From positions 1-64,000 of the forward strand of contig NZ_MKJY01000022.1 of the NCBI RefSeq assembly GCF_001942465.1: a stretch of 64,000 bases of DNA. Direction: 5' to 3'. Shown here piece after piece: positions 27,584 to 36,921 of the stretch. The stretch is from Actinomadura sp. CNU-125 (GTDB lineage Bacteria; Actinomycetota; Actinomycetes; Streptosporangiales; Streptosporangiaceae). Below the pieces are notes generated by a model that was given only the letters and a program-made list of their open reading frames with translations, ran no database searches and was not told the DNA's origin. Each line of letters opens with the position of its first letter. The stretch's first letter is position 1. A program made the translations under genes and the position numbers.

Positions 27584-27929
27584 ATGACCATTTCCCGCCC
27601 TCGGCGGCTCGCGGCTGCGGGGTAAGGAGGGCGTGCCTCCCCAGTTCGACGCCCTCGGGCCCGGCGCCGACCTGGTCACCCTCACGATCGGCGGCAACGA
27701 CGCGGAGTTCATGACGTCCATCGGCACCTGCGCGTTGACCGAGGAACGCGCCGCGGCCGCCGACGCCATGGCGGTCGACCCGTACGAGGCGAGCACCGGG
27801 CATGACGCGTGCAAGGGCGCGAACGTCCGCTGGACCGAACCGACCCTCGGCGGAACCGCCCCGGCCCACCCCAACGCCGCGGGGATGGCCGCGATGGCCG
27901 AGCTCATCGAAGCCGAACTGAACCGCTGA
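27584..27929 (+). pseudogene. Remnant of a secreted SGNH/GDSL hydrolase
   Basis: A signal-peptide-like start (MTISRPRRLAAAG) with GGAG upstream ends at once in TAA. One frame over, beginning about 27633, the middle of an SGNH lipase/esterase follows: FDALGPGADLVTLTIGGNDA (block III, GGND), then HPNAAGMAAMAELI (block V with the catalytic Asp/His region as HPN). The GDS block with the nucleophile serine is absent, and the part between blocks III and V is shortened. Such hydrolases normally have 260-300 residues, so most of the N-terminal half and part of the centre have been deleted. It cannot be catalytic. Confidence 0.75.
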
Positions 27930-28019
27930 CCGGCCCCCGCCTCGGCCCGGCCGAGGAGAACCGGCATCAACTGCGCATGCATCGATGCGGTCCGGATATA
28001 GCCGCTGATCCGGCGGGCG

Positions 28020-28955
28020 TCATCGGGCGTGCGTCCATTCCGCGCCGACGAAATGCGGCGACTCCTCCGCCGGGCCTTCTTCGAGCAGCTTCAGGAAGTG
28101 CTTGACGACCGGGGCCCGGGGACGTCGCGGGTCGAACAGGACTCCGATCGGACGGGTCGGTTCCGGGCGGACGAGCCGCCGTCGTTCGAGGTGCGCGAAC
28201 TCGATGAGCGGAAGGACGAGTCCGGGGACGGCCGACACCCCGAGCCCGGCGGCGGCGAGGCCGGCGACGGCGGCGATGTTGCGCGCCTCGGTCACCGGGC
28301 CGAGCCGCACCTCGGCCTCGCGCAGCGCCCGGTCGGTGAAGGCGCGGACGCTGCTGGCCGGGTCGAAGGCGATGAACGGCTCGTCGCCCAGCTCCGACCA
28401 GGGGAGCGGGTCGGGTTCCGCCGCGAAGCGGTGGCCGGGCGGGAAGACGCAGTAGAAGCGGTCGACGGCGATCTGGCGGAAGCCCAGCCCGTCCTGCGGG
28501 CCGGTCGGCACGGTCACGGCGAGATCGACGTGGCCGCCCCGGACCCGGTCGAGGACCTGGCCCAGCAGGCCGTCCTCGATCTGGACGCGCACGTCCGGGT
28601 GGTCGCGGCGGAACCGGGACACGATCGCGGGCAGCAGTGTGGCGGCCAGCGAGGGCAGCGCCGCGATCCGGACGAGGCCACGGGTGCCGGCCAGGAAGCC
28701 GGTGAAGTGGCCGATGCCGCGGTCGAACTCCGCAACCACGCGCTCGGCCACCTGGGCGAACTCCTGACCCGCCGGGGTCAGCAGCACCCGCCGGGTGGTG
28801 CGCTCGAACAGCACGACGCCGACGCGGCGCTCCACCTCGGCGACCGTCCGGCTCAGCGACGACTGCGCGAGCCGCATCCGCTCGCCCGCGGCCGTGAAAC
28901 TGCCCTCCCGGGCGACGGCCAGGACGATGCGCAGTTGCTGGATGGTCAGGTCCAT
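28020..28955 (-). CDS. LysR-family regulator
   Basis: 311 residues: N-terminal winged helix-turn-helix (FTAAGERMRLAQSSLSRTVA) and a type-2 periplasmic-binding effector domain. It is divergent from the CitMHS transporter gene, with 95 bp between, the usual LysR arrangement for controlling the neighbour. The start has GGAGA upstream. In the gap the stretch ATCAATGTATGCGTTATCGAT has the T-N11-A character of LysR sites, but this is weak evidence. The effector is probably an organic acid carried by the transporter. Confidence 0.85.
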   Translation of the reverse strand: MDLTIQQLRIVLAVAREGSFTAAGERMRLAQSSLSRTVAEVERRVGVVLFERTTRRVLLTPAGQEFAQVAERVVAEFDRGIGHFTGFLAGTRGLVRIAALPSLAATLLPAIVSRFRRDHPDVRVQIEDGLLGQVLDRVRGGHVDLAVTVPTGPQDGLGFRQIAVDRFYCVFPPGHRFAAEPDPLPWSELGDEPFIAFDPASSVRAFTDRALREAEVRLGPVTEARNIAAVAGLAAAGLGVSAVPGLVLPLIEFAHLERRRLVRPEPTRPIGVLFDPRRPRAPVVKHFLKLLEEGPAEESPHFVGAEWTHAR

Positions 28956-29050
28956 GCGCTCTCCGCATCAATGTATGCGTTATCGATGTTGGACGGACAA
29001 GAGTGTCGGACCTCACACTCGTCGGCAACCCCCGGAAAGGAGGTGGGCAC

Positions 29051-30349
29051 ATGGTGGCCGCACTCGGCTTCGTCACCATCGGGCTGTTCCTCGCCCTGAC
29101 CCTCACCAGGAAGGTGTCGGTGCTGCTCGCGCTCGTGCTGGTGCCGATCGCGACCGCGCTGGCGGGCGGGTTCGGCGGCGAGCTCGGCGGCATGATCGCC
29201 GACGGGATGGTCAAGGTCGCCCCGGTGGCCATCATGATCACTTTCGCGGTGCTGTACTTCAGCCTGATGATCGACAGCGGGCTGTTCGACCCGGCGATCC
29301 GCCGGGTGCTGCGCTGGGCCGCGGGCGACCCGATGAAGATCACCGTGGGGACGGCGGTGCTGACGCTGCTGGTGGCCCTCGACGGGGACGGCGCGTCCAC
29401 GTTCCTCATCACGGTTTCCGCGCTGCTGCCCATCTACAAGCGGCTCGGTATGCGGCCGGTGGTCCTGACCGGCGTGGTCTGCCTGGGCGCCGGGGTGATG
29501 AACCTGGTGCCCTGGGGCGGCCCTACCGCCCGGGCGATGGCCGCGCTGAAGCTGGACGGCGCCGACATCTTCCTGCCCGTCCTGCCCGCCATGGTCGCGG
29601 GAATCGCGTGGGTGCTGCTCGCCGCTTACCTCATCGGACGCCGGGAACGCGCCCGGCTGGCCGAGCAGGGAGAGGCGCTGCCCGCCCCGGAAACGCTCGC
29701 GGCCCCCACCGAACCGGACGAGGCCCCGCGGACGGCACGCGTCCTCTTCTGGTTCAACCTGCTGCTGACCGTCGCGCTGATCGCGGCGCTGGTCGCGCAG
29801 CTCATGCCGCTGGAGGTGCTGTTCGCCGTGGCGTTCGTCGTGGCGCTCGCCGTCAACCGCCCGACGTGGCCGCGCCAGCAGGAGCTGCTGGAGAAGCACG
29901 GGGCCAACGTCATCCTCGTCACCGCGATGATCTTCGCGGCGGGGGTCTTCACCGGCATCCTGGGCGGCACCGGAATGATCAACGAGATGTCCCGTGCCAT
30001 CGTGTCGGTCGTCCCGGACGCCGCCGGCGGGCTCCTGCCGACCGCGACGGCCGTCACGAGCATGCCGCTCAGCCTGGTGTTCACCCCGGACGCCTACTAC
30101 TACGGCGTCATGCCCGTCGTCGCCGAGACGAGCGCCGGGCTGGGCGGCGACCCCGCCGAGATCGGCCGGGCGGCGATCCTGGGGCAGATGACCACCGGCT
30201 TCCCCCTCAGCCCGCTGACCGCGTCCACGTTCATCCTCCTCGGGATGGCCAAGGTCGAGTTCGGCGCGCACCAGCGGTTCATCTTCGGCTGGGCCTTCGG
30301 CACCACGCTCGTCATGACCGCGGTCGCGCTGCTCACCGGCGCCATCTGA
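29051..30349 (+). CDS. CitMHS-family organic acid (citrate-type) : cation symporter
   Basis: 432 residues with about 12 membrane helices. Conserved features of the CitMHS family are visible: ALDGDGASTFLITVSALLP near residue 110, NLVPWGGPT near 155, and SLVFTPDAYYYGVMPVV near 340. Characterised members import metal-citrate complexes with protons. The ATG at 29051 sits 8 nt after AAAGGAGG. It is followed 21 bp later by AtuA. This trio (LysR, CitMHS, AtuA plus partner) is a recurrent arrangement, and suggests uptake and breakdown of a hydroxylated di/tricarboxylate; the substrate is unproven. Confidence 0.88.
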   Translation: MVAALGFVTIGLFLALTLTRKVSVLLALVLVPIATALAGGFGGELGGMIADGMVKVAPVAIMITFAVLYFSLMIDSGLFDPAIRRVLRWAAGDPMKITVGTAVLTLLVALDGDGASTFLITVSALLPIYKRLGMRPVVLTGVVCLGAGVMNLVPWGGPTARAMAALKLDGADIFLPVLPAMVAGIAWVLLAAYLIGRRERARLAEQGEALPAPETLAAPTEPDEAPRTARVLFWFNLLLTVALIAALVAQLMPLEVLFAVAFVVALAVNRPTWPRQQELLEKHGANVILVTAMIFAAGVFTGILGGTGMINEMSRAIVSVVPDAAGGLLPTATAVTSMPLSLVFTPDAYYYGVMPVVAETSAGLGGDPAEIGRAAILGQMTTGFPLSPLTASTFILLGMAKVEFGAHQRFIFGWAFGTTLVMTAVALLTGAI

Positions 30350-30370
30350 CCAACGACCATCGGGGCTCCC

Positions 30371-31701
30371 ATGACCACGAAGACCACCGGGAACACGACG
30401 TCCATGCGGATCGGGTGCGGCGCCGGGTTCGCGGGCGACCGCATCGGGCCCGCCGCCGACCTGCTCGACCGCGGCGACCTCGACGTCCTCGTCCTGGAAT
30501 GCCTGGCCGAACGGACCATCGCGCTCGGCCACCGCCGCCGGCTGCAGGATCCCGCCCGCGGCTACGAACCGCGCCTGCGCGCCCGGCTGTCGGAGCTGCT
30601 GCCCCGTGCGGCGCGGCGGCGCGTGCCGATCGTCAGCAACATGGGCGCGGCCAATCCCCGCGCCGCGGGCGAGGCCGCGCGGGAGCTGGCCCGCGAACTC
30701 GGACTGGACGGCCTGCGGATCGCCGTGGTCACCGGCGACGACGTGCTCGACCGCATCGACCTGAGCGCACCGGCCCTGGAGGACGGCAGGCCGCTGGCCG
30801 AGCACGGCCCCGTCATCTCCGCCAACGCCTACCTGGGCGCCGACGCGCTGATGCCCGCCCTGGCGGCGGAAGCCGACGTCGTCCTCACCGGCCGGGTCGC
30901 CGACCCGTCGCTGTTCCTCGCGCCCCTCGCCCACGGCCTCGGCTGGGACCCCGACGACCTGCCGCGCGTCGCCGCCGGGACCGTGGTCGGGCACCTGCTG
31001 GAATGCGCGGGCCACCTCACCGGCGGCTACTTCGCCGACCCCGGCCGCAAGGACGTCCCCGGGCTCGCCGACCTCGGCTTCCCCTTCGCCGACGTCGACG
31101 CCGCCGGGACGGCCGAGATCGGCAAGCTCACCGGCACCGGCGGGCTGGTCTCCCGCGCCACCGTCCGCGAGCAGCTGCTGTACGAGATCACCGACCCCGC
31201 CGCCTATCTGACCCCCGACGTCGTCCTCGACCTGCGGGGCGTCACCGTCGAGGACGTCCGCCCGGACGTCGTGCGGGTGCGCGGGGCCGCGGGCCGTCCG
31301 CGTCCGGACACGCTCAAGGTGAGCGTCGGCTACCAGGCCGGCCACCGCGCCGAGGCGGAGATCTCCTACGCGGGCCCGAACGCCCGCCGCCGCGCCGAAC
31401 TCGCCGGCGAGATCGTCGCGGACCGGCTCGGACGGGCCGGGGTGCGCCCGCGCACCGACGCATCGGCACGCCCGACGAGGAGTGCCGCCTGCGCGTCGCG
31501 GCGATCACGCCCACGCCCGACCGCGCCGACGACGTCTGCCACGAGGTCGAGGCCCTCTACACCAACGGACCCGCCGGGGGAGGCGGCGTCCGCACCCGGA
31601 CGGACGAGGTCATCGGCATCGTGTCGACCCTGCTGCCCCGCGAAGCCGTCGTTCCCGCCACGCACTGCCTGGAGGTCTCCGGTGCGCACGAAACTGCATG
31701 A
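30371..31701 (+). CDS. AtuA-family (DUF1446) protein, apparent frameshift
   Basis: Typical AtuA start IGCGAGFAGDRIGPAADLL, followed by LVLECLAERTIAL and the conserved VLTGRVADPSLFLAPLAHGL and GHLTGGYFADPGRKDV. Near 31460 the frame slips by one base; the normal ending (IGTPDEECRLRVAAITPTPD to VVPATHCLEVSGAHET) is in the next frame and ends at 31701. AtuA proteins act in acyclic-terpene (citronellol/geraniol) catabolism in Pseudomonas, but many homologues sit with CitMHS transporters, so the name does not fix the function. Its stop overlaps the next gene by 20 bp. Confidence 0.8.
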
Positions 31702-32026
31702 CGTCGCGCACGCCCGCGCGGGCGACAAGGGCGACACCTCGACGATCTCGGTCTTCCCCTACCGCGACGAGCACTACGCCGATCTGGTCAGGGAACTGAC
31801 GCCCGACGCGGTCCGCCGCCACCTCGGCGTCCGGGGCGACGTGGTCCGCTACGAGCTGCCGAACCTGTGCGCCCTGCACTTCGTGTGCCGCCAGTCCCTC
31901 GACGGCGGCGTCACGACGTCCCTCGCGCTCGACACCCACGGCAAGAGCCTCAGTTCCCACCTGCTGTCCCTGGAGATCGACGTCGACTCGGGCGGCCTGC
32001 CGCTCACCACGGGAGGGGATGGCTGA
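31682..32026 (+). CDS. AtuA-associated small protein (AtuA C-terminal-domain type)
   Basis: 114 residues: TKLHDVAHARAGDKGDTSTI near the start (the ARAGDKG motif), then FPYRDEHYADLVRELT and RYELPNLCALHFVCRQSLDG. This is the small domain that is either fused to AtuA or encoded right after it, so the two probably form one complex. GTG start at 31682 inside the end of atuA. Its last 23 bp overlap the end of the convergent alpha/beta hydrolase gene. Confidence 0.85.
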   Translation: MRTKLHDVAHARAGDKGDTSTISVFPYRDEHYADLVRELTPDAVRRHLGVRGDVVRYELPNLCALHFVCRQSLDGGVTTSLALDTHGKSLSSHLLSLEIDVDSGGLPLTTGGDG

Positions 32027-32948
32027 ACTTGGCGTTCAGGAGGGCGCCGATCTCCGCCATCGCGAGGCGGGCGCGAGCGAGGTGGTCGACCTGCATGGCG
32101 AACCCGTGCGTCAGGCCCGGGTAGCGGGTCACGGTCGTCTGGACCCTGGCCTTGACGAGGCGGGACGCGTACCGCTCGCCCCAATCGCGCACCGGGTCGC
32201 ACTCGGCCACCGCCACGATCGTCTGGGGGAGGCCGGACAGGTCCTCCGCCAGGACGGGCAGGACGTACGGCGAGGTGGATCCGAATCCTTCGCCGGACAG
32301 TTCGCGGAGGTAGCGGATGTCGTCCAATGTCAGGCCGGGGCCGTGGGCGAACTCCGCGACCGACTCCGCGCCGAGGTCGGCGTCGACGCCGGGATAGATC
32401 AGCGCCTGGCAGCCGAGCGCGGGGCCGCCGTCGTCGCGTGCCTTGAGCGCGACTCCGGCGGCCAGTGTGCCGCCCGCGCTGTCGCCGAGTACGCCGATGC
32501 GGCCGGGGTCGACTCCGAGCCGGGCGGCGTTCTCGGCGACCCACGCGGTGGCCGCGTAGCAGTCCTCCAGTTGGGCGGGCACCGGGTGCTCCGGGGCGAG
32601 CCGGTAGTCGACCGCGAACACCTTGGCGCCCGAGTAGTGCGCGAGGTTGATCGCCGTCGGGCGGAACGAGTGGTTCGAACCCATCACCATGCCGCCGCCG
32701 TGGAAATAGACCACGGCGGGAGACAGGGCTTGTTTCTCGGGGGTGTAAACGTCGAGGCGGAGCCTTCCCCCGGGGCCGGGGATCCAGACGGTGTCGGCGC
32801 CGGCCATGTCCGGCAGCCCCTCGGGATGCGGCAGCCCTTCCAGCCACGCGCGGACGCCCCGGAAACCGGCGTCCGCCATCCGGACGGGTTTCGTCTCGGC
32901 CCTGGCCTCCTGCAGTGCTCGCACGTCCGGGTCGAGTCTGGGGTCCAT
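32004..32948 (-). CDS. Alpha/beta hydrolase, hormone-sensitive-lipase family
   Basis: 314 residues. Oxyanion-hole motif HGGGMVMG near residue 83, nucleophile GDSAGG near 155, aspartate in AECDPVRDWG and histidine in LTHGFAMQ complete the triad. Family members hydrolyse short-chain esters, which would fit release of an ester or lactone made by the Baeyer-Villiger enzyme in the same leftward run. It is last in that run. Start chosen from AGGAG 6 nt upstream. Confidence 0.85.
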   Translation of the reverse strand: MDPRLDPDVRALQEARAETKPVRMADAGFRGVRAWLEGLPHPEGLPDMAGADTVWIPGPGGRLRLDVYTPEKQALSPAVVYFHGGGMVMGSNHSFRPTAINLAHYSGAKVFAVDYRLAPEHPVPAQLEDCYAATAWVAENAARLGVDPGRIGVLGDSAGGTLAAGVALKARDDGGPALGCQALIYPGVDADLGAESVAEFAHGPGLTLDDIRYLRELSGEGFGSTSPYVLPVLAEDLSGLPQTIVAVAECDPVRDWGERYASRLVKARVQTTVTRYPGLTHGFAMQVDHLARARLAMAEIGALLNAKFSHPLPW

Positions 32949-32993
32949 ACGTGCTCCTGAGGGGGGCGGCGGTGGCGTGGCGGGACGTCCGGT

Positions 32994-34049
32994 TCAGGCG
33001 GCGCCGCGGACGGCCGGCGGTGCCGCCGCCGGGTACTCGCGGGGAGCCATCTCGTAGGTCTTGTTCAGCAGCGCGATGAACTCCGGATCGGTCATCGGGT
33101 CGGTGGGCTCGGTGAACTTGACGCCCCTGCGCCTCAGGTCGTGGACCAGCACCTCGAAGACCTTCTCGTGGGTCAGGTCGTCGGTGCGGTCGAGGTACGT
33201 GCGGACGTCCGACAGTTCGTCGAAGACCAGGGCGGTGTAGTGGAAGAGCGTCCGCATGTCGCGGTCCCGGTATCGCGCGATCTCCCGGTCGCCGTTGCGG
33301 ACCACCCAGTGGTCGGGGTCCTCGGAGTGCAGCAGCGACTCCAGGCGGATGTCGGGGTGGTCGCGTTGGTGGGCGGGGCCGTTGCTCTCCCTGCGGTGGT
33401 ACATCTTCGAGTTGTCGGACAGGATGCAGGTGTTGTCGAACGGCGCCTTGAACCGCCGCGGAGGCAGGTCGGGGCCGTCGGGCCAGTAGGTGAAGCCCCC
33501 ATCGATGTCGGAGTTGTAGAAGTACGTGATCATCTGCCCGGTCTTGACGGCCCAGTGGTCGAAAAGGCCGGACTTCGCCATGACGCTGAGCAGCCAGATC
33601 GGCGTGTTCACGATCGAGCAGCCTCGCCAGTTGGCGCTGTCGAAATGCCCGGCGTCGAAGCTGTGCGAGGGGACTCCGGTGTTGAAGAGCATGTGGAGGG
33701 CCAGGCCGTACTTCGCGCCGTGCATCTCCTTGACCGGGTCCAGCAGCTTCTTGCTGAAGTAGAGGTCGTGGACCTCGGGGTAGAAGACGACCCCTTCCTC
33801 GGCGAGGTAGTCACGGAACACCGGCGCGATGAAGTCGGAGAGGCTGACCTCGGCCGGGTCCACGCCGGCGCCGCCGGAGACGGCGAGGTACTCCTCCGTG
33901 GACTTGAAATGGTGGGCGAGCACCAGCTTCCACGGCGCGTGCCGCCGGACGATGCCGAACAGGGCCTCGACCTCGTCCGGCTCGTAGAAGTCGTGGACGA
34001 GCGTGGGGTGCATGACCGGTGTGATGGGGTGGCGCTGTCTCGTGGTCAC
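32994..34049 (-). CDS. Unrecognised protein, possibly a 2-oxoglutarate/Fe(II) oxygenase fold
   Basis: 351 residues, cytosolic. It begins HPITPVMHPTLVHDFYEPDE. The segment AGHFDSANWRGC contains an H-x-D pair, and SKMYHRRESNGP about 110 residues later contains a His followed by Arg, which is the order of metal and co-substrate ligands in Fe(II)/2OG oxygenases. This is a pattern match only; spacing and fold are not proven. GTG start with AAAGGA 7 nt upstream. It lies between the VOC gene and the esterase in the oxidative run, so a hydroxylating role would make sense. Confidence 0.5.
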   Translation of the reverse strand: MTTRQRHPITPVMHPTLVHDFYEPDEVEALFGIVRRHAPWKLVLAHHFKSTEEYLAVSGGAGVDPAEVSLSDFIAPVFRDYLAEEGVVFYPEVHDLYFSKKLLDPVKEMHGAKYGLALHMLFNTGVPSHSFDAGHFDSANWRGCSIVNTPIWLLSVMAKSGLFDHWAVKTGQMITYFYNSDIDGGFTYWPDGPDLPPRRFKAPFDNTCILSDNSKMYHRRESNGPAHQRDHPDIRLESLLHSEDPDHWVVRNGDREIARYRDRDMRTLFHYTALVFDELSDVRTYLDRTDDLTHEKVFEVLVHDLRRRGVKFTEPTDPMTDPEFIALLNKTYEMAPREYPAAAPPAVRGAA

Positions 34050-34097
34050 GACGCGTCCTTTCTCGGGCTCGATGGGGCTCGATGGGGCTCGGACGGC

Positions 34098-34517
34098 TCA
34101 GGCCAGCGGCTCGATGATCTCGATCAGGTTGCCGCCCGGGTCCTGCACGAACACGACCTTCACCCCGTGCTCCGCCTCGGTCTTGAGCGGTCTCACGACC
34201 GCCGCCCCGGCGTTCACCGCGCGCTCCAGAGCGGCGTCGACGTCGCCGACCCGCATTCCCAGCACGATCCCGCCGGGCTCCGGAACGGGACGGGCCAGGA
34301 ACTTCAGCAGGACGAGCGTGCAGCCCTCGTCGTTCGCGGCGTGCGTGATGATCTCTTCGAGCTCCCACTCGGTGTCCGCGCTGGACTTCACGCGCTGGAT
34401 CACCTTGAAGTCGAAGGCCCGGGCGTAGAAGTCGAGGAGCGTCTCGGGGTCGTCGGTGACGAGCTTGACGAAGGGCACGGTCGCGGGGATCGCCGCGGCA
34501 TCGGCGGTGGGTGACAT
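34098..34517 (-). CDS. VOC family protein
   Basis: About 139 residues, one VOC module pair: VPFVKLVTDDPETLLDFYAR, with histidine in EEIITHAAND and C-terminal VVFVQDPGGNLIEIIEPL carrying the usual metal-ligand glutamate. ATG at 34517 after AAAGGAG. It may be a lyase, isomerase or dioxygenase in the pathway; substrate unknown. Confidence 0.8.
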   Translation of the reverse strand: MSPTADAAAIPATVPFVKLVTDDPETLLDFYARAFDFKVIQRVKSSADTEWELEEIITHAANDEGCTLVLLKFLARPVPEPGGIVLGMRVGDVDAALERAVNAGAAVVRPLKTEAEHGVKVVFVQDPGGNLIEIIEPLA

Positions 34518-34540
34518 GGTGTTCGACTCCTTTGCGGATC

Positions 34541-34643
34541 TCAGCGGCCGCCGAACCGGGGAGTCCGCTTCTCCCGGAAGGCGGCGAGGGCGAGACTCAT
34601 GCCCGCGTCGGCCGCGGCCGGCCACGGCTCCCGGCGGGCCCGG
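34541..34643 (-). pseudogene. C-terminal scrap of a crotonase (enoyl-CoA hydratase) gene
   Basis: Between the P450 stop and the VOC gene a short frame reads AADAGMSLALAAFREKRTPR then FGGR and stop, which is the characteristic ending of enoyl-CoA hydratases (FxEKRxPxFxGR). About 30 residues remain and no start or catalytic part is present. Confidence 0.6.
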
Positions 34644-34646
34644 GGG

Positions 34647-35861
34647 TCACCAGGTGATGGGCAGGTCGGTCATGCCGCCGGTGAGGACGCCCTCCAGGTA
34701 GACCGGCTCGCCGGCGAGCTTCAGCTCGGGGAGGCGCCGGAACAGGGTGGCGATGCCGACCTGGAGCTCCATGCGGGCCAGCGGGGCCCCGAGGCAGTGG
34801 TGGAGCCCGTGGCTGAGCGTGAGGTGCGGGTTGCGCTCCCTGGTGACGTCGAACCTGCCGGAGTCGGCGAAGACGCCGTCGTCGTGGTTGGCGGTGCTAA
34901 GGTCGACGGCGACCGCGTCCCCGGCCTTGATGAGGACGCCGTCGAGCTCGACGTCCTCGGACGCGACGAAGGGGACGAGCCCGGCGAAGCCGCTCATCTC
35001 GCGGTCGAGGACGAAGCCGCCGTGCCGGAGGATCTCCTCGACCGCGGTCGGGATGACGCCGTCGATGTCGGCCAGCAGCGCGGCGTGCTGCCCGGGGTCG
35101 GCCAGCAGCGACTGGACGCCGAGCTCGATGAAGTTCGCCGTGTTGTCGAAGCCGCCCGCGATGAGGAGCATCGCGACCTGTGTGACCTCGTCATCGGTGA
35201 GCCGGTCGTCGGCGTCGCGGGCGGTCGCCAGGGCGCTGAGCAGATCGTCCTGCGGGTCGGACCGCTTCCCCCGCATGAGGTCCTGCAGGTAGAGGTACAG
35301 CGAGGTCATCGACTCGGTGATCTCATCGACGGTCATGCCGGAGGTGGCCATCATGGCGTGACTCCACTGCACGAAGTTCGTCCGGCCCTCCTCCGGCACC
35401 CCGAGCATGTCGCCGATGACCCGGATGGGCAGCGGGTTGGCGAAGGACTCGACCAGGTTCGCGGGCGGCCCCGCGTCGACCAACGCGTCGACCAGCTCGT
35501 CGGCGACCTCCTGGACCTTGCCGCGCAGCCGCTCGACGCGCCGCAGGGTGAACGCCTTGGAGATCAGCCGCCGGAACCGCGTGTGGTCCGGCGGGTCCAT
35601 GAACTGCAGGGTCTGGGTCAGGAACGCCGGGAACTCGAAGGCGTAGGGGACCGGACGGCCGTCGGTGAACGGCTTGCGGACGAAGCGGCGGTCTTCCAGC
35701 ACGGCCCGGCAGGTCTCGTGCCGGTGGAGCATCCAGCACTCCCCGCCGACAGGGAAGGTGACCTTGGTCATCGGACGGTCGTCGCGGATCGCCCGCATGA
35801 TCTGCAGGGCCTCGGCCGGGGGGACCGGGCCGAAGGGGAACTCGGCTTTGGCGACGGTCAT
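34647..35861 (-). CDS. Cytochrome P450
   Basis: About 404 residues, soluble bacterial type. The K-helix ExxR is seen as EEILR near residue 285 and the haem-binding loop as SHGLHHCLGAPLAR, with the cysteine ligand and the usual downstream Leu-Ala-Arg. Two departures: the loop starts with Ser-His rather than Phe-Gly, and the I-helix reads LLIAGGFDNTAN rather than the common AGxET/AGxDT, so the acid/threonine pair is displaced by one position. ATG at 35861 with AGGAG upstream. It probably hydroxylates the ring or side chain of the pathway substrate; needs a ferredoxin partner not seen here. Confidence 0.9.
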   Translation of the reverse strand: MTVAKAEFPFGPVPPAEALQIMRAIRDDRPMTKVTFPVGGECWMLHRHETCRAVLEDRRFVRKPFTDGRPVPYAFEFPAFLTQTLQFMDPPDHTRFRRLISKAFTLRRVERLRGKVQEVADELVDALVDAGPPANLVESFANPLPIRVIGDMLGVPEEGRTNFVQWSHAMMATSGMTVDEITESMTSLYLYLQDLMRGKRSDPQDDLLSALATARDADDRLTDDEVTQVAMLLIAGGFDNTANFIELGVQSLLADPGQHAALLADIDGVIPTAVEEILRHGGFVLDREMSGFAGLVPFVASEDVELDGVLIKAGDAVAVDLSTANHDDGVFADSGRFDVTRERNPHLTLSHGLHHCLGAPLARMELQVGIATLFRRLPELKLAGEPVYLEGVLTGGMTDLPITW

Positions 35862-35997
35862 GGTCGTGTGTCTCCTGGATCGGGTGAGCGGGTCGGGTGG
35901 GTTCCACGAAGGACGAAGCGGCCGCCGGCGGTGTGCACGCACATCCGGTCGCCGATGCGGCGCCGCCGGTCGGCCTCGACCGTCCGGCGGGAGCCGC

Positions 35998-36897
35998 TCA
36001 CGGCGCCGCCTCGGGCTCGTCGACCCCCATCAGCTCGGTGACGCGCGCCTCGGCGGGGTCGCAGATCTCCTTGATCCGGTCGGCGACCGTCTCGGGGGTG
36101 AGCGCGGGGTCGTGGATACCGGGGGTGGTCATCATGACCTGCCGGGAGACCGTGCCTCCGGCGGCGTTCAGCACCTCGCCGGTGAGGGAGCAGGCCGGGT
36201 GGGCGAGGTAGGCGGCGACGGGCGCCACCATCTCCGGCGGCATGTGCTCCTTCATGTACTCGGCGGTGCCGGGCGGCAGCGCGTCGGCGGCCACGTCCAT
36301 CATGCGGGTGCCCGCGCCGGGCGCCACCGCGTTGACCTTGATCCCGTGGGCGGCCCCGGCGACGGCGAGGTTGCGGGTGAATCCGTAGACGGCGCCCTTG
36401 GCCGATCCGTAGTGCACCATGTCGGGAACGCCCATCAACGCCGCGGAGACGGTGTTGACGATGCGTCCCTCCCCCGCCTCGACGAGGTGCGGCCACGCGG
36501 CCTCGGCCATGAGCAGGGCGCCCTTGTAGTGGACGTCGAGGAAGGCTTGGACGGTGTCGAGGGTGAGGTCCTCGAACGTCGAGAGCCGGTAGTTGCCCGC
36601 GTTGTTGATCAGTGCGTCGATCCGGCCGAACGCCTCCAGCGCGGTGTCGACGATCGACCGGGCGCCCTCGGTGGTGGCGACCGACCGGGAGTTCGCCACG
36701 GCGGAGCCGCCCGCGGCGGTGATCTCCTCGACGGCCCGCGCCGCGGGACCGGGCGAGGGCGCGCCGCCGTCGGTGTCGCCGCCGAGGTCGTTGACGACGA
36801 CGTTCGCGCCGCGGCCCGCCAGGAGCAGGGCGTGGGCGCGGCCGATGCCGCGGCCCGCGCCGGTCACGATCACCGTCTTGCCGGTGAAGTCGAGCAT
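35998..36897 (-). CDS. Short-chain dehydrogenase/reductase (extended, 17-beta-HSD4-like)
   Basis: 299 residues. Cofactor motif TGAGRGIGRAHAL near residue 12, NNAGN, catalytic YGSAKGAVYG. The spacing VVNDLGGDTDGG is that of the multifunctional-enzyme-type (HSD17B4-like) SDRs acting on 3-hydroxyacyl-CoA or hydroxysteroids. It lies 24 bp after the SMP-30 gene, with GAGAGGA before its ATG. Confidence 0.85.
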   Translation of the reverse strand: MLDFTGKTVIVTGAGRGIGRAHALLLAGRGANVVVNDLGGDTDGGAPSPGPAARAVEEITAAGGSAVANSRSVATTEGARSIVDTALEAFGRIDALINNAGNYRLSTFEDLTLDTVQAFLDVHYKGALLMAEAAWPHLVEAGEGRIVNTVSAALMGVPDMVHYGSAKGAVYGFTRNLAVAGAAHGIKVNAVAPGAGTRMMDVAADALPPGTAEYMKEHMPPEMVAPVAAYLAHPACSLTGEVLNAAGGTVSRQVMMTTPGIHDPALTPETVADRIKEICDPAEARVTELMGVDEPEAAP

Positions 36898-36921
36898 GGT
36901 CGTTCCTCTCGATGCGCCGTG

